8,932 nucleotides of DNA from Oscillospiraceae bacterium (GTDB lineage: Bacteria; Bacillota; Clostridia; Oscillospirales; Oscillospiraceae), in NCBI GenBank assembly GCA_020025375.1, contig JAHHSF010000047.1, positions 1 to 8,932 on the forward strand, read 5' to 3'. The position numbers and the translations under genes are program-made. The first letter of the stretch is position 1, and each line of letters starts with the position of its first letter. Of this stretch, positions 1 to 6,507 are shown piece after piece. The notes under the pieces were generated by a model. The model was not told where the DNA came from and made no database searches. It worked only from the letters and a program-made list of their open reading frames with translations.

Positions 1-1578
1 GTAGTCATCCACATAGAGGGACAGATCAGCGGCCAAGACCCCCACCAGGGTCACATTCTCAAAGTCGAGCCCCTTGGCCACCATCTGGGTTCCCAGGAGG
101 ATGGGGATCTTCTTTTCCCGAAAATAGGTCAGGAGCTTGTCGTGGGGGCGGGCGGGACTAATGGTATCGGCATCCATCCGCAGAATTTCCACACCGGGAA
201 AGGCCGCTCGCAATTCCTCCTCCACCCGCTGAGTACCAGCTCCAATGAATTCGAAGGAACCGCCGCACACCGGGCAAAACTCTGGCTTTTTTTCCGAGTG
301 GCCACAATGGTGGCACATGAGCCGCCCGTTGGCCGAATGATAGGTCAGATAGACGGAACACCGGGGGCACTCCGGCACGTAGCCGCACTGGGTGCAGGAG
401 AGCATCCGATTGGCCCCCCGCCGATTGAGAAAGAGGATGGACTGCTCCCCCGCCAGGATGTTTTTTGCCAGTTCTTCCTTGAGAAGCTGACTCAGATTGC
501 TCCCATTCCCTTGCTTCAGCTCCTCCTTCATGTCTGCGATGAGGACCTGGGGCAGCGCCCGCTCATTGTACCGTTTGGTCAGGCGGAAAAGATGGTAGAT
601 CCCCTTTTGCGCCCGGTAGAAGCTCTCCACGGAAGGGGTGGCCGAGCCCAGGACCAGCAAGGCCTTGTGGTAGGCACACCGATACTTTGCCACCTCAATG
701 GCATGATACCGTGGGACGTTTTCCGACTTGTAGCTGTTCTCCTGCTCCTCATCCAAGATGAGCAGGCCCAGGTTCTCCAGTGGGGCAAAGACCGCTGACC
801 GGGTCCCGATCACCACCTGGGCCAGTCCGGCTCGAATTCGCTTCCACTCGTCGTACCGCTCCCCCGTACGGAGGGAGCTGTGTAAAACAGCGATTCGGTC
901 CCCAAAGTGGGAAGTAAATATCCTTAACAGTTGTGGTGTAAGAGCAATCTCAGGCACCAGGACCATGGCGGTCTGCCCCCGCTCCAGTGCCTCCTGGATG
1001 AGCCTGATATAGACCTGGGTCTTGCCGCTCCCGGTCACACCGTACAGAAGGGCGGCAGCAGCCTCTTCTCCCTTTGCCAAGTCGTTCAGGCCACGGAAGG
1101 CGTTCTCCTGCTCCTGGTTGAGGAGGATAGGCTTGGCCTCCGGCACATCGGTGACCTCAACCCGGCGGAACTCCTCTTCCTTTTCCAGGGTGATAAGCCC
1201 GTTTTTTGCCAGGGAACGAAAGGTGGCCGAGGAGGCCCCGGTAAAGTAACTAAGTTCCTTCACGGAGGCGGACCCCAGGGCGCAGAGTAATTCCATGACG
1301 GAATAGCGCAGAGGGGCCGTCTTCCGTTTGGGTGTGACCACAGCCATGGCCTCGTCGGGAGACACGGCCAAAACTGCCACCTTGCTGGTCTTGTCCCCCA
1401 CTGCCCGGGTGGCCCCGGTCTCCAGAGTCAAAACGCCCTTTTCCAGCAAGGTTTTTAGGGCGGGCATGGGATCCCGGCTCCCAAAGGCATCCCGGAGCTG
1501 GCCACGTTCGGCCCCTCCCCCCTTGGCATAGAGAATATCCAGCGCCCTCTTCGCCCGGTCGGACCGCCCGGCGGCCTC
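1..1578 (-). CDS. priA: Primosomal protein N' (PriA) helicase part, downstream of an in-frame TAG; runs off the window edge
   Basis: This is the superfamily 2 DNA helicase part of PriA, which loads the replisome at restarted forks. It is the direct in-frame continuation of the fragment at 1579-1971; residue numbers count from the ATG at 1971. Seen: Walker A GVTGSGKT (311-318, bases 1018-1041), the segment VLVPEIALTPQLL, motif II DEEQ (407-410, bases 742-753), GSATPSVES, and the zinc-binding insertion with four Cys pairs (CTQC, CPRC, CHHC, CPVC; residues 526-569, bases 265-396). GTQMVAKGLDF follows (bases 61-93). No stop interrupts the frame from 1578 to 1. The last roughly 100-150 residues lie outside the window. 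The first in-frame start after the TAG is the ATG at 1467 (residue 169), with only a modest upstream GGGAG, so separate translation would give a protein lacking the 3'-DNA-binding domain. Motif II is DEEQ rather than the usual DEEH. Family identity is certain; whether it is expressed is not. Confidence 0.9.
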
Positions 1579-1581
1579 CTA
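1579..1581 (-). other. Premature in-frame amber (TAG) codon in priA
   Basis: The minus strand reads GAG ACA GCC TAG GAG GCC GCC. The frame before it is PriA residues 1-130, and the frame after it is PriA from codon 132 onward, with no shift. A CAG (Gln) at this place would give ETAQEAAGRSDR, a plausible linker. TAG also ends the membrane gene at 4062-4064, so it appears to be a normal stop in this genome. TAGGAGG resembles a Shine-Dalgarno sequence, but no ATG, GTG or TTG occurs within the next 12 bases. Confidence 0.8.
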
Positions 1582-1971
1582 GGCTGTCTCCTTCTCTACC
1601 CCCTGGGCCACCCGATAGGTGTCCCGGATGGCGAAGTAAAGTCCGGCTGGCAGCATAGCCCGGGCGGCGTCATAGACGGTGCAAAACCACCGGTTCCGCA
1701 TCCAAAGAGCCAGCTTGAGCAATTCCTCGGAGAGAACCGGCTCACTGTCCAGGGGGGCCAGAACTGATTTCAGGCGTGGAAGCCTTTCTCCCTCCGCCAG
1801 GTCGAGGACCAAGCCCTCCACCCGCTTATTCCCAGCCCCAAAGGGAACCAGTACCCTGGTCCCCGGGTGCAACGTCCCCCGCATTTCAAGGGGAACAGCA
1901 TAGTTGTATGGCTTATCTATGGCGTAGGTGGCTGTGGAGATGGCGACTTTTGCCAAAAGGATGGGTTCCAT
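1579..1971 (-). CDS. priA: PriA N-terminal fragment (3'-DNA-binding domain), ended by a premature TAG
   Basis: The 130-residue product begins MEPILLAKVAISTATYAIDK and carries the PriA N-terminal domain that binds the 3' end of the leading strand. Family-typical stretches seen are YAIDKPYNYAVP, GTRVLVPFGAGNK and EGLVLDLAEG, followed by EELLKLALWMRNRW and AMLPAGL. Complete PriA proteins are about 730-830 residues, so this is only the first domain. The ATG at 1971 is preferred because GGGGGGAG lies just upstream. A TTG at 2001 would place the start inside the 34-bp palindrome, which is unlikely. The stop is a TAG (1579-1581), and the same frame continues without a break into the helicase part. 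It is best read as one gene broken by a single nonsense codon. It lies last in the yicC-remA-gmk-rpoZ-priA set, behind a terminator-like hairpin. Confidence 0.85.
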   Translation of the reverse strand: MEPILLAKVAISTATYAIDKPYNYAVPLEMRGTLHPGTRVLVPFGAGNKRVEGLVLDLAEGERLPRLKSVLAPLDSEPVLSEELLKLALWMRNRWFCTVYDAARAMLPAGLYFAIRDTYRVAQGVEKETA

Positions 1972-1992
1972 CTTCTCCCCCCTTTCGCCGTC

Positions 1993-2026
1993 AAAAGGCA
2001 AGTGAACTGCAGTTCACTTGCCTTTT
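1993..2026. terminator. Perfect 34-bp palindrome between rpoZ and priA, probable intrinsic terminator/attenuator
   Basis: Each half is 17 bases (AAAAGGCAAGTGAACTG and its exact complement), so RNA from either strand folds into a strong hairpin. On the minus strand it follows the rpoZ stop (2031-2033), and the stem is followed by only four T residues (TTTTGACGG). On the plus strand the tail is longer (TTTTTTCTTT). It probably lowers transcription from rpoZ into priA. No separate priA promoter is visible in the 60-bp gap, so priA would depend on readthrough. The longer plus-strand tail suggests it also stops antisense transcripts. Confidence 0.75.
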
Positions 2027-2030
2027 TTCT

Positions 2031-2243
2031 TTACTCAAAATCACAGACTTCGCTCACTGCGCCGCTAAGTTTCCCGTCGGCCACATCCTGAATTGCCATG
2101 CTCACAGGCTTATCTTCCAGAGGAATCCCAGCCTCCTCGGCGGAATCGGCAATCTTGCGGGCCCGCTGAGCCACCACATTCACCAACTGATAACGGCTGG
2201 GCACCTGCTCCAGCAGGTCTTTCATAGCAGGATAAAGCATCAT
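2031..2243 (-). CDS. rpoZ: DNA-directed RNA polymerase omega subunit
   Basis: This small subunit binds the beta' subunit and helps assemble and stabilise RNA polymerase. The 70-residue product has the omega pattern MMLYPAMKDLL, then SRYQLVNVVAQRARKI (about residues 16-31), a short variable loop, and PLEDKPVSMAIQDVADGKL. The length is within the normal range for Gram-positive omega. Two tandem ATG codons open the frame (2241-2243 and 2238-2240). AAGGAG lies 10 bases before the first, so the first is chosen. It starts 21 bp after gmk, as in Bacillus, and ends in TAA just before the palindrome. Confidence 0.93.
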   Translation of the reverse strand: MMLYPAMKDLLEQVPSRYQLVNVVAQRARKIADSAEEAGIPLEDKPVSMAIQDVADGKLSGAVSEVCDFE

Positions 2244-2264
2244 AACGATCGTACTCCTTTCGGT

Positions 2265-2873
2265 TTAGACCCCTTCGGTCAAATGAATGCGCCGCTTCAC
2301 ACGGCAACTCTCAGCAGTGAGGATGGAAGTAATTTCCGCCGCGGCGTTGTCCACCCGGTCATTGACCACCAAATAGTCATACCTGGGAATCTCTTTATAT
2401 TCCTCCCGGGCCTTCTGAAGCCGTCCGGCGATGGTCTCCTCGCTGTCGGTGTTCCGCCCATGGAGGCGGCGGGAGAGCTCCTCGAAGGAGGGCGGGATGA
2501 TAAAGATAAGAACGGCATCCGGGCAAAGAGACTTGACCTTGGCCGCGCCCTGAACTTCAATGTCCAGCAAAACGTCGATTCCGGCGGCCAGCTTGTCATT
2601 GATGACTTTCAGGGAGGTGCCGTAGTAGTTGCTCACATATTCGGCATACTCCAGCAGTTCCCCGGCGGCAATCATCCGCTCAAATTCGTCCCGGTCCACA
2701 AAGTTATAGTTCACACCGTTCTCCTCCCCCACCCTGGGCTGGCGTGTGGTGAAGGAAATGGAGAAGTAAAGGTCCTCCCGATTACTCAGGAGCTGAGAAA
2801 TCACGGTGCTTTTTCCCACTCCTGAGGGACCTGACAGGACGATGAGGGTTCCCTCTTTCTGTTTTTTTATCAT
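2265..2873 (-). CDS. gmk: Guanylate kinase
   Basis: It phosphorylates GMP (and dGMP) to GDP using ATP in the cytosol, supplying GTP precursors. The 202-residue length is typical. Seen in order: the P-loop GPSGVGKS (15-22), the GMP-binding segment SFTTRQPRVGEENGVNY (40-56), YYGTSL (83-88), the LLDIEVQGA core (102-110) and the lid/adenine region RRLHGRNTDSEETIAGRL (135-152). All expected motifs are present. The ATG overlaps the remA stop as ATGA, indicating translational coupling. Its AGGAGG ribosome site lies inside the last codons of remA. Confidence 0.96.
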   Translation of the reverse strand: MIKKQKEGTLIVLSGPSGVGKSTVISQLLSNREDLYFSISFTTRQPRVGEENGVNYNFVDRDEFERMIAAGELLEYAEYVSNYYGTSLKVINDKLAAGIDVLLDIEVQGAAKVKSLCPDAVLIFIIPPSFEELSRRLHGRNTDSEETIAGRLQKAREEYKEIPRYDYLVVNDRVDNAAAEITSILTAESCRVKRRIHLTEGV

Positions 2874-3133
2874 GCCTCTTCTTCCTCCTCATTTCCTCCG
2901 GCCCGGGCGGACAATTTCTCCGGCGGGAGAGCCGACAGGACCAGATGGTCATTGTCCATAATGAGGACCGATGCTGTTTTTCGGCCATAGGTGGCATCGA
3001 TGAGTCTCCCACGGTCCCGGCTCTCCTGAATCATCCGCTTGATGGGGGCGGACTCAGGACTGACGATGGCGACCAGACGCCCGGCAGATACCAGGTTGCC
3101 GAAGCCGATATTGATTAGTTTCAACAAAATCAC
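2870..3133 (-). CDS. remA: RemA-like extracellular matrix regulator (DUF370)
   Basis: RemA is a DNA-binding protein that activates matrix and osmoprotection genes in Bacillus subtilis; its role in Clostridia is less clear. The 87-residue product is almost entirely the conserved DUF370 domain: KLINIGFGN (5-13), IVSPESAPIKRMIQE (23-37), RGRLIDATYGRKTASV (41-56) and DHLVLSAL (62-69). It ends in an acidic tail (NEEEEEA). The start drawn is a GTG that overlaps the yicC stop as GTGA. However, the nearest Shine-Dalgarno (GGAG) overlaps this GTG. TTG codons at 3125-3127 and 3122-3124, 5 and 8 bases after GGAG, are at least as likely starts and would shorten the product by two or three residues. Confidence 0.92.
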   Translation of the reverse strand: MILLKLINIGFGNLVSAGRLVAIVSPESAPIKRMIQESRDRGRLIDATYGRKTASVLIMDNDHLVLSALPPEKLSARAGGNEEEEEA

Positions 3134-4008
3134 TCCAGATTCTGAATCTGCTCCCGAATTTTTTCAATCTCCGCCTTGATGTCCACCACCACACGGGCGG
3201 TCTCAACATCACTGCACTTGGAGCCGATGGTGTTTGCTTCCCGGTTAAATTCCTGAATCAGGAAATCCAGCTTCCGGCCCACGGCCCCGCCTTTGGTCAG
3301 CAGATGGTCCATCTGGGCTAAATGGCTCTTCAGGCGGACGGTCTCCTCATCCACCGCCACCTTGTCGGCAAAGATGGCAGCCTCGGTGATGAGGCGGCTC
3401 TCATCCAACTGGCGATTTTCCAGGACCTCCCGGAGCTTGGCCTCCAGGCGCTGGCGGTGCTCGGTAACGATGCTTGGGTTGCGCTCCTCCACCCGGGTTG
3501 TGAGGGTCTCAATGGTCCTGGCACGGCCACGAACATCCTCCTCCAACCTTGCGCCCTCCCGGCTCCGCATGGCATCGAAATCAGCCAGGGCCAAATCCAG
3601 AACAGCCAGTAAATCACCAGCCACCTGCTCCAGGTCCTCCGGCGCCTTCTGGACGTTCAGCACGTCGGGGAAGCGGGACAAAAGCGAAATATTCAGGCTT
3701 TCGGGCAAGTCATAGTCGGTACACAGCTCTTCCAAGGCGGCCACATAGGCATCGGCCACCGGCTTGTTCACCGTGACCACCACATTTTCCGCCGCTATGG
3801 AATCAATGGTAACAAACACATCCACCTTGCCCCGGGAGATGGCCTCCTGCACCCGGGCTTTCAGAGCCTCCTCCGCAAAGAGATAGGCCCGGGGCATTTT
3901 TACGGTGCAGTCCAGATAGCGGTTGTTGACCGACCGGACCTCCACCACCAAATTGCGGCCATGGAGGGAACTCTCTCCCCTTCCGTATCCAGTCATGCTT
4001 TTTACCAA
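3130..4008 (-). CDS. yicC: YicC/YloC family endoribonuclease
   Basis: YicC-family proteins are oligomeric endoribonucleases; the Bacillus homologue is YloC. The 292-residue product has the N-terminal YicC domain with SMTGYGRGE (4-12), VEVRSVNNRYLDC (22-34) and RGKVDVFVTI (59-68). The C-terminal DUF1732 domain contains RLKSHL (225-230), GRKLDFLIQEFNREANTIGSK (244-264) and the closing helix VVDIKAEIEKIREQIQNLE. The length is that of the family. The start is TTG: GGGGAG lies 7 bases before it, whereas the internal ATG (codon 5) would be 19 bases away. It is the first gene after its own promoter and leads the yicC-remA-gmk-rpoZ-priA set. Confidence 0.93.
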   Translation of the reverse strand: MVKSMTGYGRGESSLHGRNLVVEVRSVNNRYLDCTVKMPRAYLFAEEALKARVQEAISRGKVDVFVTIDSIAAENVVVTVNKPVADAYVAALEELCTDYDLPESLNISLLSRFPDVLNVQKAPEDLEQVAGDLLAVLDLALADFDAMRSREGARLEEDVRGRARTIETLTTRVEERNPSIVTEHRQRLEAKLREVLENRQLDESRLITEAAIFADKVAVDEETVRLKSHLAQMDHLLTKGGAVGRKLDFLIQEFNREANTIGSKCSDVETARVVVDIKAEIEKIREQIQNLE

Positions 4009-4047
4009 GGGTACTCTCCCCTTTCAAAAAACTTGAACAATTGCAAA

Positions 4048-4076
4048 ATTATAGCATACCTCTACCAATTTCGCAA
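4048..4076 (-). promoter_or_regulatory. Sigma-A type promoter for the yicC operon
   Basis: The minus strand reads TTGCGA (4071-4076), 17 bases, then TATAAT (4048-4053). The -10 is perfect and the -35 matches four of six. The expected start near 4041 leaves a leader of about 30 bases before the TTG start of yicC. The -35 lies inside the last codons of the upstream membrane gene. No terminator separates the two genes, so the yicC set may also receive readthrough. Confidence 0.7.
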
Positions 4077-4595
4077 CACTTTGGCAATTCGGTTCTGGTA
4101 GAGGGCAATAATTCTGGAAAACCCAAAGTCATAGACCAGGAACACCAGGTTTCCCCCCAGATAGGCCAGCCAAATGGCCCCGTCCAGCTGGGGAAAGCGC
4201 ATCAGGAACAACGTGCGGAACAGCCAGAGGGCCAGGGTGAGGGCGGCGTTGAAAAAGGCCAGCTTCCCCGTCCACTCCACCACCCGCTTCCCGGTCCGCT
4301 CGGCCAGCCCCTTGACCATGGGATAGAGGCCAAAAAAGGCCAGGTAGAGCAAGGCAATATTTTTATCCGCCAGAAGAAGCAAGGCAAGAATGGCGGTCCC
4401 TCCGTAGCATAGAAAGCCAGCGGGCATGCCGCAGGAGACCACCGCCGCCGCAGGCAGAAGCCCCGCCGCCGCCGTTAATCCCAGCCGACCGCTGGGGGCC
4501 AGAGAAGCCCCATAGAGGAGAACCAAGGAAAGGGTGGTAAGCATAGCGGTAAGCGCCATCCGCTTGGCCTTGGCCTGAGAAGAATTTCTGTTCAT
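4062..4595 (-). CDS. Small polytopic membrane protein of unknown function
   Basis: The 177-residue, very hydrophobic protein has about five or six predicted membrane helices (roughly residues 13-31, 38-54, 58-76, 80-96, 112-131 and 139-157). Its N-terminus is short and basic (NSSQAKAKR), and its C-terminus is basic (QNRIAKVLRNW), suggesting both ends are cytosolic if there are six helices. The layout loosely resembles ECF-transporter S-components, but no binding motif proves this, so the function is left open. It starts 6 bp after the J-domain gene and has only a weak ribosome site (AAAAG), which suggests translational coupling. It ends in TAG. Confidence 0.75.
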   Translation of the reverse strand: MNRNSSQAKAKRMALTAMLTTLSLVLLYGASLAPSGRLGLTAAAGLLPAAAVVSCGMPAGFLCYGGTAILALLLLADKNIALLYLAFFGLYPMVKGLAERTGKRVVEWTGKLAFFNAALTLALWLFRTLFLMRFPQLDGAIWLAYLGGNLVFLVYDFGFSRIIALYQNRIAKVLRNW

Positions 4596-4601
4596 ATCTT
4601 T

Positions 4602-5210
4602 TTAATTACAACCGCCGCAAAGGCAGTTGAGACAGAGCATGGTGGTACAGCAATCGCAGGAATCCACCCCTCCGGCCCCATAGGGACGGTAGACCTGTCC
4701 CCCGTTTTGGAGCATAGCCAGAGCCTGGCGGTATTCCCCATTGCCGGGGGCCATCTGACAAGCGATCTGGATGTGCCGGGTCGCTTCGTCCAGCCAGCCC
4801 TTCCGATAGGCCACCGAGCCGGTGAGGAAGTGCCACTCGGCATCCTGGGCGGAGGCGGTACGGAGGAGCTGCTCCGCCTGGGTAAGATCCCCCATGTTGA
4901 TAGCGCTCCGCACCCGCATATAGAGGGGATCGGCGGAGGCCCCGGTGGAGCCGTAGCCCTGTTGCCGCTGGCGTTGGTAACCGCTCTGGCTCTGATAACC
5001 ACCTTGGCTTTGGTAGCCGCCAGCCCCCTTTTTGGAGAGGGCATCGTAGGCCTCGTTGATCTCCTTCATCTTCTCCTCGGCCAGGTCAGCCAGGGGGTTG
5101 TTCTGGTAGTTGTCGGGATGGTACTTCCGGGCCAGGTCCCGGTAGGCGCGCTTGATCTCGTCGTCACTGGCTCCGGGCTTTACGCCCAGGACCTCATAGG
5201 GATCTCTCAT
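4602..5210 (-). CDS. J-domain (DnaJ-like) protein with TPR-like region and Cys-rich C-terminus
   Basis: This is a J-domain protein, expected to stimulate an Hsp70 (DnaK) partner. The J-domain covers residues 1-60 with DPYEVLGV at the start and the essential HPD at 31-33. A Gly/Tyr/Gln-rich linker follows, with three six-residue units of the form GGYQSQ (64-81). Residues about 95-167 form helical, TPR-like repeats (INMGDLTQAEQLLRTA and YRKGWLDEATRHIQIA). The last 18 residues hold seven Cys (185, 187, 188, 193, 196, 198, 201), a probable metal-binding or redox tail. It lacks the Gly/Phe region, the CxxCxGxG zinc repeats and the C-terminal substrate domains of true DnaJ, so it is not the housekeeping chaperone. 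The ATG has AGGAGA 8 bases upstream and overlaps the DUF5685 gene by 17 bp. Confidence 0.88.
   Translation of the reverse strand: MRDPYEVLGVKPGASDDEIKRAYRDLARKYHPDNYQNNPLADLAEEKMKEINEAYDALSKKGAGGYQSQGGYQSQSGYQRQRQQGYGSTGASADPLYMRVRSAINMGDLTQAEQLLRTASAQDAEWHFLTGSVAYRKGWLDEATRHIQIACQMAPGNGEYRQALAMLQNGGQVYRPYGAGGVDSCDCCTTMLCLNCLCGGCN
4968..5021 (-). repeat. Three 18-bp in-frame repeat units in the J-domain gene linker
   Basis: The minus strand encodes GGYQSQ, GGYQSQ and SGYQRQ in a row. It is a low-complexity flexible linker between the J-domain and the TPR-like region. The unit number could vary by replication slippage without breaking the frame. Confidence 0.6.
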
Positions 5211-6084
5211 AGGTCACTTCTCCTGCGGTGTTTTTATTTTTCTTTTTCCATATGCCATGGAAAACCGCTTCTTCCACAGCGGGCAGGCCCATATATAAAA
5301 TATTGCCCACAATGGGGCTCCAACAGCCAAGTTCCAGCAGATGATAGGCCGATACCGCCAGGTCCAGAGAGCGGTCCAAAGTGGCTTTTACTTCGGCCTC
5401 GTGGTGTTCCGGCCCATCAGGGAAGCGGAGCGGCAGGGGATTATAGTCCCCGGTCTCTCGGTCCTCTTTCCAGTCGTCCCAGGCGTCCAGCAGATAGATC
5501 CACCGGCCCACATGGTACAAAAGCTGCTCCATGGCCCGATCCCGCATGGGGTCTCCCTCCAAAGGCGCAGCGGCCCGCAGGAGGGTGGCGAAGGTGTCCG
5601 CCGGCTCGTCCAGGGTAGGGCAAGCCCCCTTTTCCAGGGCGTGGAGCCGGTCCAGGTTCTCCACCACCACCCGGTCGAAGTCCGGCCGCCAAGCCGCCGC
5701 TTTGCGGTAAGCGGGCTTCAGGAGGGCGGCCAGAAGTTTGGCTCCCAACCGTTCCCATCTCTTGCCATCCTCGGCCTTGTCCCTCAACTGATGGTAGGTC
5801 AGGATGACGCTCTCATCGGCAGCGACCTCCAGGCCGTGGTTCTGGACCAGCACACATTTCTTCTTGTGCGGACAGGCGATACACCGCCGCCCCTCTGTGA
5901 CGGGCCGCCCCTCCCGGGGCGCCAGGAGCATCGCCAGAAAGGCAAAGTCATAGTTCAAAAAGAGGCGGGGGAAAAAGCCGTACCGGCGGCCCAGGGTGTG
6001 GCACAGGCCACAGTAGGCTGCGTTATACTCTTCCCACTCCCTGACCTTCAGCTCGTGCCGGGCAGGGCGAACATATCCGAACAC
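5194..6084 (-). CDS. DUF5685 family protein, Cys-containing, function unknown
   Basis: The 296-residue protein begins FGYVRPARHELKVREWEEY and then has AAYCGLCHTLGRRYGFF, the signature start of DUF5685. Cys positions suggest a metal or Fe-S site: C25 and C28 (CGLC), then C68, C71 and C77 (CIACPHKKKC). The rest is predicted mostly alpha-helical. An acidic cluster YLLDAWDDWKED (197-208) resembles the Asp-rich metal-binding motifs of helical isoprenoid synthases, but this is only a resemblance. No signal peptide is seen; it is probably cytosolic. The start is GTG, three bases after the upstream TGA, with no good ribosome site, so it is likely translated by coupling. The end overlaps the J-domain gene, a neighbour I recall for this family in other Clostridia. 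Confidence 0.82.
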   Translation of the reverse strand: MFGYVRPARHELKVREWEEYNAAYCGLCHTLGRRYGFFPRLFLNYDFAFLAMLLAPREGRPVTEGRRCIACPHKKKCVLVQNHGLEVAADESVILTYHQLRDKAEDGKRWERLGAKLLAALLKPAYRKAAAWRPDFDRVVVENLDRLHALEKGACPTLDEPADTFATLLRAAAPLEGDPMRDRAMEQLLYHVGRWIYLLDAWDDWKEDRETGDYNPLPLRFPDGPEHHEAEVKATLDRSLDLAVSAYHLLELGCWSPIVGNILYMGLPAVEEAVFHGIWKKKNKNTAGEVTYERSL

Positions 6085-6087
6085 GGG

Positions 6088-6507
6088 TCAGTTTAAAATC
6101 CGGGTAATGGAAAACTGCACCGCATTCTTCTGCACCCGCTTGTTCAGGGCGACGGAGACCAAAAAGCTCAGGCTGAAAAGAATGCCGCCCAAAAGGACGC
6201 TCCCGTTCTCTCCCAAACCCATCTGGCTTCCAATCATATAGCCCACCAGCATCAGGAAGAAGGGCAACAGATAGACCACCGCCGCCATGGAAAGAATACG
6301 CTTGCTGGAGCTCTCCACCAAGACCACATCCCCGGTCTGGGCGCCAGGGCCGTTATAGGCCTTCACCGTTAAATCGGGGTGGTCCAGCATCTTACAGCCA
6401 CCACTGGCGCACTTGGAGCAATCGTGGGCGCAGGCGCTTACCCGCTTCACGGCCACCTCGGCCACGCCGGTGGAAAGAACCTTTTTTACTTTTGCCGTCT
6501 GTGTCAT
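6088..6507 (-). CDS. SoxR-reducing system RseC family membrane protein
   Basis: RseC in Proteobacteria helps the Rnf-like complex keep SoxR reduced. In anaerobic Clostridia, related proteins probably serve a redox role linked to membrane electron transfer, but the partner is unknown. The 139-residue protein has an N-terminal beta-rich cytosolic part with the cluster CAHDCSKCASGGC (C26, C30, C33, C38). A TGDVVLVE segment (58-65) precedes two membrane helices (about 71-92 and 102-121), and the tail is basic. This order matches the family. The ATG has AAGGAG 6 bases upstream. It begins 10 bp after cdaR and ends 3 bp before the DUF5685 gene. No rnf genes are in the window. Confidence 0.85.
   Translation of the reverse strand: MTQTAKVKKVLSTGVAEVAVKRVSACAHDCSKCASGGCKMLDHPDLTVKAYNGPGAQTGDVVLVESSSKRILSMAAVVYLLPFFLMLVGYMIGSQMGLGENGSVLLGGILFSLSFLVSVALNKRVQKNAVQFSITRILN

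Noticed and set aside
1579..1581. Frameshift as the cause of the split priA
   Set aside because: Both parts of PriA are in the same frame, so only a base change to TAG is needed; no insertion or deletion fits.
1579..1581. Pyrrolysine or genome-wide TAG recoding
   Set aside because: TAG ends another gene here (4062-4064) at a natural place, PriA is not a known Pyl protein, and no pyl genes are visible. It is kept only as a check.
1563..1581. Re-initiation directly at TAGGAGG after the priA stop
   Set aside because: There is a good Shine-Dalgarno-like string but no ATG, GTG or TTG within the proper distance; the first in-frame start is at 1467.
1776..2825. Plus-strand open frame (349 codons) across priA, rpoZ and gmk
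   Set aside because: It runs through three conserved minus-strand genes and the palindrome and has no family resemblance, so it is a shadow frame.
4707..5618. Plus-strand open frame (303 codons) opposite the J-protein and DUF5685 genes
   Set aside because: It is antisense to two supported genes, and its product is low-complexity (Gly/Pro/Leu) without motifs.
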